This document shows positions 7,399 to 9,543 of a DNA stretch of 9,543 nucleotides, piece by piece. The stretch's first letter is position 1, and each line of letters opens with the position of its first letter. The notes beneath the pieces were generated by a model. That model was not told the DNA's origin, made no database searches, and was given only the letters and a program-made list of their open reading frames with translations. This DNA is from an uncultured Mycoplasmatota bacterium (GTDB taxonomy: Bacteria; Bacillota_I; Bacilli_A; RF39; UBA660), in assembly GCA_946407055.1 (NCBI GenBank), contig CAMJMP010000022.1:1-9543 (forward strand), in the 5' to 3' direction. Position numbers and translations under genes: made by a program.

Positions 7399-7426
7399 AA
7401 AAAAGGCCGAATATACGGCTTTTTTT
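7399..7426 (+). terminator. Intrinsic terminator after gyrA
   Basis: AAAAAAGGCCG (7399-7409), loop AATATA and CGGCTTTTTTT (7416-7426) form a stem of 4 GC-rich pairs, one G-U pair and 6 A-U pairs ending in a T run. It lies between parS sites 1 and 2 and closes the recF-gyrB-gyrA operon. Confidence 0.88.
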
Positions 7427-7440
7427 ATATATAAAATTAA

Positions 7441-7456
7441 TGTTTCACGTGGAACA
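7441..7456. promoter_or_regulatory. parS site 2 (ParB binding)
   Basis: A second copy of TGTTTCACGTGGAACA, identical to site 1 and in the same orientation, lies 61 bp away start to start. The flanks differ apart from AAT before and TA after it. Confidence 0.92.
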
Positions 7457-7483
7457 TAGATAAAAAAGTATAATATGGTGCAA

Positions 7484-7499
7484 TGTTCCACGTGGAACA
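7484..7499. promoter_or_regulatory. parS site 3, inside a 24-bp perfect palindrome
   Basis: TGTTCCACGTGGAACA is fully palindromic. The symmetry continues outward with GCAA and TTGC (7480-7503). It is one symmetric base change away from the Bacillus consensus. Confidence 0.88.
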
Positions 7500-7503
7500 T
7501 TGC

Positions 7504-7591
7504 ATATATAATTCATAAATTCAAAATATAATAACTATTTTATAGAATATTTATTATTTTTTTTAAAAATGAATAATTAACAACAAATAAT
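7504..7591. other. AT-rich spacer with no recognisable feature
   Basis: This stretch between parS sites 3 and 4 is almost entirely A and T. No open frame, ribosome binding site, hairpin with a GC stem, or repeat is seen. The whole non-coding region between gyrA and ffs is about 280 bp and is otherwise accounted for by parS sites, the gyrA terminator and the ffs promoter. Confidence 0.6.
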
Positions 7592-7597
7592 TTACAA

Positions 7598-7613
7598 TGT
7601 TCCACGTGGAACA
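7598..7613. promoter_or_regulatory. parS site 4, inside a 28-bp perfect palindrome
   Basis: TGTTCCACGTGGAACA is identical to site 3. The dyad extends with TTACAA and TTGTAA (7592-7619). It lies 13 bp upstream of the ffs -35 hexamer, so ParB loading or spreading could affect ffs transcription (inference). Confidence 0.88.
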
Positions 7614-7625
7614 TTGTAATAAATA

Positions 7626-7654
7626 TTGACTTAATAAGAAAGTATTGATAATAT
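7626..7654 (+). promoter_or_regulatory. Promoter of the SRP RNA gene
   Basis: TTGACT (7626-7631, 5 of 6 to -35) and TAATAT (7649-7654, 4 of 6 to -10) are spaced by 17 bp. The predicted start 7 nt downstream is the G at 7661, which is also the first base of the SRP RNA closing stem. Confidence 0.8.
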
Positions 7655-7660
7655 TTACTC

Positions 7661-7739
7661 GTGCAACAAATATATTGTAACCTGGTCAGGACTGGAAAGT
7701 AGCAGCCACATCAATCCCTATTTGTGTGCACATTTTTTT
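7661..7739 (+). ncRNA. ffs: Signal recognition particle RNA, short 4.5S-like form with built-in terminator
   Basis: SRP RNA binds Ffh and directs ribosomes making membrane proteins to FtsY. The conserved helix-8 region is present: GGTCAGG at 7684-7690, ACT-GGAA-AGT (a GGAA tetraloop closed by 3 bp) at 7691-7700, then AGCAGCC at 7701-7707. The ends pair: GTGCA (7661-7665) with TGCAC (7727-7731), ACAAATA with TATTTGT after a bulged G, and an inner ATTG with CAAT. The closing stem plus the T run at 7733-7739 acts as the terminator. The RNA is about 75 nt, without the Alu domain of the roughly 270-nt Bacillus scRNA, as in Mollicutes. Gene order ffs-tadA-dnaX resembles Bacillus (tadA-scr-dnaX) with ffs and tadA exchanged. 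Confidence 0.93.
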
Positions 7740-7741
7740 AT

Positions 7742-7747
7742 GGTGAT
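7742..7747 (+). promoter_or_regulatory. Ribosome binding site that fixes the tadA start
   Basis: GGTGAT ends 4 nt before the ATG at 7752. Upstream in-frame ATGs at 7722 (inside the SRP RNA) and 7740 (next to its T run) have no ribosome binding site. Confidence 0.7.
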
Positions 7748-7751
7748 ATAT

Positions 7752-8180
7752 ATGAATATAAATAAGAATATAATTGAACAGTTGAATAAGGAAGTAGAGG
7801 AATCTATTAAATTAGATGAAATTCCTATAGGAGCTGTAGTATTTAAATCTGATGATCAATCAATTATTGCTGCTGGACATAATACACGTCAGTCAGATCA
7901 TAATGTACTTGGTCATGCCGAAGTAAATGCTATATTAGCTGCTGAAATGAAAATAAATGATTGGCGTTTAGATGGATACAGTATGATTGTTTCTTTGAAA
8001 CCATGCGAAATGTGTTCAACAGTTATTAAAGAATCTAGATTAGATAGAATATATTATATATTAAATAGTAATTATATTGGTGTGGGAAATAATGTTGATT
8101 TTGTAAAAGTAGATTATTTCCCAGAAGAGGAAAAAATGTATGATGAATATCTTAAAAATTTTTTCCACAAGAAGAGGTAA
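7752..8180 (+). CDS. tadA: TadA-family deaminase, likely tRNA(adenine34) deaminase
   Basis: TadA converts A34 of tRNA-Arg(ACG) to inosine so that it reads several CGN codons. The 142-residue product has the cytidine deaminase-like fold: EIPIGAVVF at 23-31, GHN at 42-44, zinc and catalytic motif HAEVNAI at 55-61 (H55, E57), WRLDG at 71-75 and PCEMC at 84-88 (C85, C88). The WRLDG segment and the place next to ffs and dnaX, as for Bacillus yaaJ/tadA, favour TadA over guanine or cytidine deaminases. It differs from typical TadA: VLGHAE instead of PTAHAE, KPCEMCSTV instead of EPCxMCAGA, and a shorter C-terminus than the usual 155-165 residues. A paralogous nucleoside deaminase remains possible. 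No promoter is visible between ffs and this gene, so it may depend on read-through of the ffs terminator. Confidence 0.82.
   Translation: MNINKNIIEQLNKEVEESIKLDEIPIGAVVFKSDDQSIIAAGHNTRQSDHNVLGHAEVNAILAAEMKINDWRLDGYSMIVSLKPCEMCSTVIKESRLDRIYYILNSNYIGVGNNVDFVKVDYFPEEEKMYDEYLKNFFHKKR
8084..8122. repeat. Two opposed GGGAAATA motifs in tadA
   Basis: The + strand copy at 8084-8091 encodes V-G-N-N. The minus strand copy at 8115-8122 (TATTTCCC on +) encodes Y-F-P. Both extend to TGGGAAATAAT. This is the only minus strand copy in the window. Confidence 0.65.
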
Positions 8181-8204
8181 AAGAGGTAACAACCTCTTTT
8201 TTTT
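8179..8204 (+). terminator. Intrinsic terminator after tadA
   Basis: AAAAGAGGT (8179-8187), loop AACA and ACCTCTTTT (8192-8200) give a 9-bp stem with a T run to 8204. It overlaps the tadA stop codon and is directly followed by the dnaX promoter. Confidence 0.88.
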
Positions 8205-8214
8205 ATGGTATAAT
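8186..8214 (+). promoter_or_regulatory. dnaX promoter overlapping the tadA terminator
   Basis: GTAACA (8186-8191, 4 of 6 to -35) lies in the terminator's upstream arm and loop. After 17 bp comes a perfect TATAAT (8209-8214) preceded by TGG, an extended -10. The predicted start near 8221 leaves a leader of only about 14 nt, just enough for the ribosome binding site. Confidence 0.75.
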
Positions 8215-8222
8215 TATCCACA
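8214..8222 (+). promoter_or_regulatory. Perfect DnaA box at the dnaX transcription start
   Basis: TTATCCACA matches the consensus DnaA box at all 9 positions. It starts on the last base of the -10, covers the predicted start site and touches AGGAGG. DnaA bound here would be expected to block or modulate dnaX initiation (inference). One-mismatch relatives lie at 8161-8169, 8776-8784 and 9376-9384. Confidence 0.7.
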
Positions 8223-8234
8223 GGAGGTTTTATT

Positions 8235-9543
8235 ATGTCTTATAAAGTTTTATATAGAAAATATAGACCTACAGACTTTGAAAATGTAGTAGGTCAGGAT
8301 TATACAGTTTCAATGCTTAAAAATGCATTAATAAGTGGCAAAAATTCCCATGCTTATATATTTACTGGTCCTAGAGGAACAGGTAAAACAAGTACAGCTA
8401 AGATCTTTGCTAAAGCTTTAAACTGTGAGAATCCAATAGATGGTAGCCCTTGTAATAAATGTGCTTCATGTCTTTCGTTTGATGAAAGCCCTGATATTAT
8501 TGAAATCGATGCTGCATCTAATAATGGTGTAGGGGAGATAAGGGAATTAATTGATAATGTTAAGCTAGTTCCTTCATCATTGAAGTACAAAGTATATATA
8601 ATTGATGAAGTTCATATGCTTACAGAGTCTGCTTTTAATGCTTTATTATTGACTTTAGAGGAACCGCCTTCTCATGTTGTATTTATATTGGCAACGACAG
8701 ATATTCAAGATGTTCCAATTACTATTTTATCTAGATGTCAGAGATTTGATTTTAAACCTATTGATAAATTAACACTTATCAACAGGTTGAAATATGTTTC
8801 AAAACAAGAAAAGATTAAAATAGATGATGATGCACTTGAGGAAATAGCTCTAATAGCAGCTGGTGGAATGCGTGATGCATTGGGAATGTTGGACCAATTA
8901 GCTGCTATGGGAAATAATATTACTTTAGAAATGGTTGCTTCTAATTTTGGAAGTGTTTCTACTAAGAAGATTGATCAATTGATTGAATGTATTTCTTTGG
9001 GAAATATTACTGAATTCTCAGAGTTGATTGGTTCTATTAGGGATTCTGGTACTAATTACTCTGTTTTTGTGGAAAAATTGATTCTTGAGTTAAGAAAATG
9101 TGCAATTGATATTAAGTTGGGAAATAGTGATTTGAATATTTATTTCGAAGATATTTATAAGATGATTTTAGATTTGAATGATTGTCTTTGTAATATAAAT
9201 ATTAATGTAGATCTTTATATTTTGATTGAAATTTGCTTATTAAAATATATTAATAATCCTAATGAGAAAACTTTGGGAAATAAAACTAATACCGAATTAG
9301 TTAAGGAAACACCGGTAATCGAAGAAGAAATTGAGGAAGAAAAACCTATTAAAAATAATATTGAAAACAGCAAAGTTATCAACAAGCAAAATGAAGAAAA
9401 AATAGAAGAAGATGCGGGAAATAATATTTTCGAAAAAGATGAAAAAGTTGAGGAATCGGGAAATAAATCAACAGGTATAAATCTTGAAATAAGAGTTAAT
9501 AATACTTTTGTTGATGTATCAATGGATTGTAAGAAAGAATTAA
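8235..9543 (+). CDS. dnaX: DNA polymerase III gamma/tau subunit, 3'-truncated
   Basis: DnaX is the ATPase of the clamp loader that opens the DnaN ring and links polymerase to helicase. The ATG has AGGAGG 7 nt upstream, and 436 codons run open to the window end. The AAA+ domain shows Walker A GPRGTGKT at 45-52, a zinc module C64-C73-C76-C79, Walker B VYIIDEVHML at 120-129, sensor 1 ATTD at 153-156 and the arginine finger SRC at 166-168 (R167). The clamp-loader collar follows, to about residue 345. From about 345 to 415 there is a Glu/Lys/Asn-rich linker, after which a tau-like domain begins (INLEIRV, then FVDVSMDCKKEL) and is cut off. The gene holds six GGGAAATA motifs, three of them in the linker. 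No programmed frameshift site for gamma is evident in the visible part. Confidence 0.95.
   Translation, partial: MSYKVLYRKYRPTDFENVVGQDYTVSMLKNALISGKNSHAYIFTGPRGTGKTSTAKIFAKALNCENPIDGSPCNKCASCLSFDESPDIIEIDAASNNGVGEIRELIDNVKLVPSSLKYKVYIIDEVHMLTESAFNALLLTLEEPPSHVVFILATTDIQDVPITILSRCQRFDFKPIDKLTLINRLKYVSKQEKIKIDDDALEEIALIAAGGMRDALGMLDQLAAMGNNITLEMVASNFGSVSTKKIDQLIECISLGNITEFSELIGSIRDSGTNYSVFVEKLILELRKCAIDIKLGNSDLNIYFEDIYKMILDLNDCLCNININVDLYILIEICLLKYINNPNEKTLGNKTNTELVKETPVIEEEIEEEKPIKNNIENSKVINKQNEEKIEEDAGNNIFEKDEKVEESGNKSTGINLEIRVNNTFVDVSMDCKKEL
8909..9126 (+). repeat. Three GGGAAATA motifs in the dnaX collar region
   Basis: Copies at 8909-8916, 8999-9006 and 9119-9126 encode M-G-N-N, L-G-N-I and L-G-N-S, all in the same frame relative to the gene. 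Confidence 0.7.
9275..9465 (+). repeat. Three GGGAAATA motifs in the dnaX linker
   Basis: Copies at 9275-9282, 9416-9423 and 9458-9465 encode L-G-N-K, A-G-N-N and S-G-N-K in a linker that is otherwise Glu/Lys rich. Gly is otherwise absent from this linker, so the motif accounts for its glycines. Confidence 0.75.

Noticed and set aside
7469..7474. TATAAT between parS sites 2 and 3
   Set aside because: No TG extension or -35, and no gene or hairpin that it would serve. Such hexamers arise easily in this base composition.
8354..8590. Minus-strand open frame of 78 codons inside dnaX
   Set aside because: It lies antisense to the conserved AAA+ core of dnaX and has no family resemblance.
8776..8784. 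TTATCAACA as a DnaA box inside dnaX
   Set aside because: It has one mismatch, lies inside coding sequence and is isolated. Kept only as a note beside the perfect box at 8214.
9396..9405. A6 run in dnaX as a gamma-producing slippage site
   Set aside because: The run is short, is not a proper X XXY YYZ heptamer in frame, and has no downstream stem-loop. The -1 frame does not stop nearby.
7169..9465. GGGAAATA as Noc-binding sites
   Set aside because: The Bacillus Noc site ATTTCCCGGGAAAT contains GGGAAAT but is palindromic. None of the copies here has the second half-site.

Overview
This window is the origin-proximal housekeeping block of a low-GC bacterium (roughly 30% GC by eye): dnaN (5' end cut off), a comK-family gene, recF, gyrB, gyrA, a cluster of four parS sites, the SRP RNA gene (ffs), a tadA-family deaminase gene and dnaX (3' end cut off). 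All genes lie on the + strand and read away from the presumed oriC, which should lie just left of the window next to dnaA. Gene order, strong GGAGG-type ribosome binding sites, a Bacillus-type parS sequence and a ComK homologue point to Bacillota, class Bacilli. The extreme A/T codon bias and a very short SRP RNA without an Alu domain suggest a deep lineage near Erysipelotrichales/RF39/Mollicutes. TGA is a stop and Trp is TGG, so the code is not the Mycoplasma code. The taxonomic placement is inference.

Layout. 1-1052: end of dnaN, then an intrinsic terminator. 1091-1135: three 10-bp-phased repeats that match the Spo0A box on the minus strand, next to an extended -10 element. 1167-1616: comK homologue of 149 codons, with its own terminator. 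1646-1654: extended -10 promoter for recF-gyrB-gyrA (recF/gyrB overlap 4 nt, gyrB/gyrA gap 13 nt). 7380-7660: non-coding, holding the gyrA terminator, four parS sites, a plain AT-rich stretch and the ffs promoter. 7661-7739: SRP RNA and its terminator. 7752-8180: tadA-like gene. 8186-8222: dnaX promoter with a perfect DnaA box at the predicted transcription start. 8235-9543: dnaX, open at the window end.

How the parts work together. The genes supply the sliding clamp, the clamp-loader ATPase, recombinational gap repair, DNA gyrase and (through parS) origin segregation, together with competence control. The placement of comK inside this block, behind likely Spo0A sites, suggests that competence is tied to the origin region and to a Spo0A-type regulator.

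The least expected signal is an oriented short motif, core GGGAAATA with extended consensus TTGGGAAATAAT. It occurs 14 times, 13 of them on the + (presumed leading) strand. Twelve of those 13 share one reading frame and encode x-G-N-(N/K/S/I). Copies are concentrated in the disordered acidic tail of GyrA and the linker of DnaX. It looks like a DNA-level motif written into tolerant coding sequence, for example a Chi-like, chromosome-polarity or uptake sequence.
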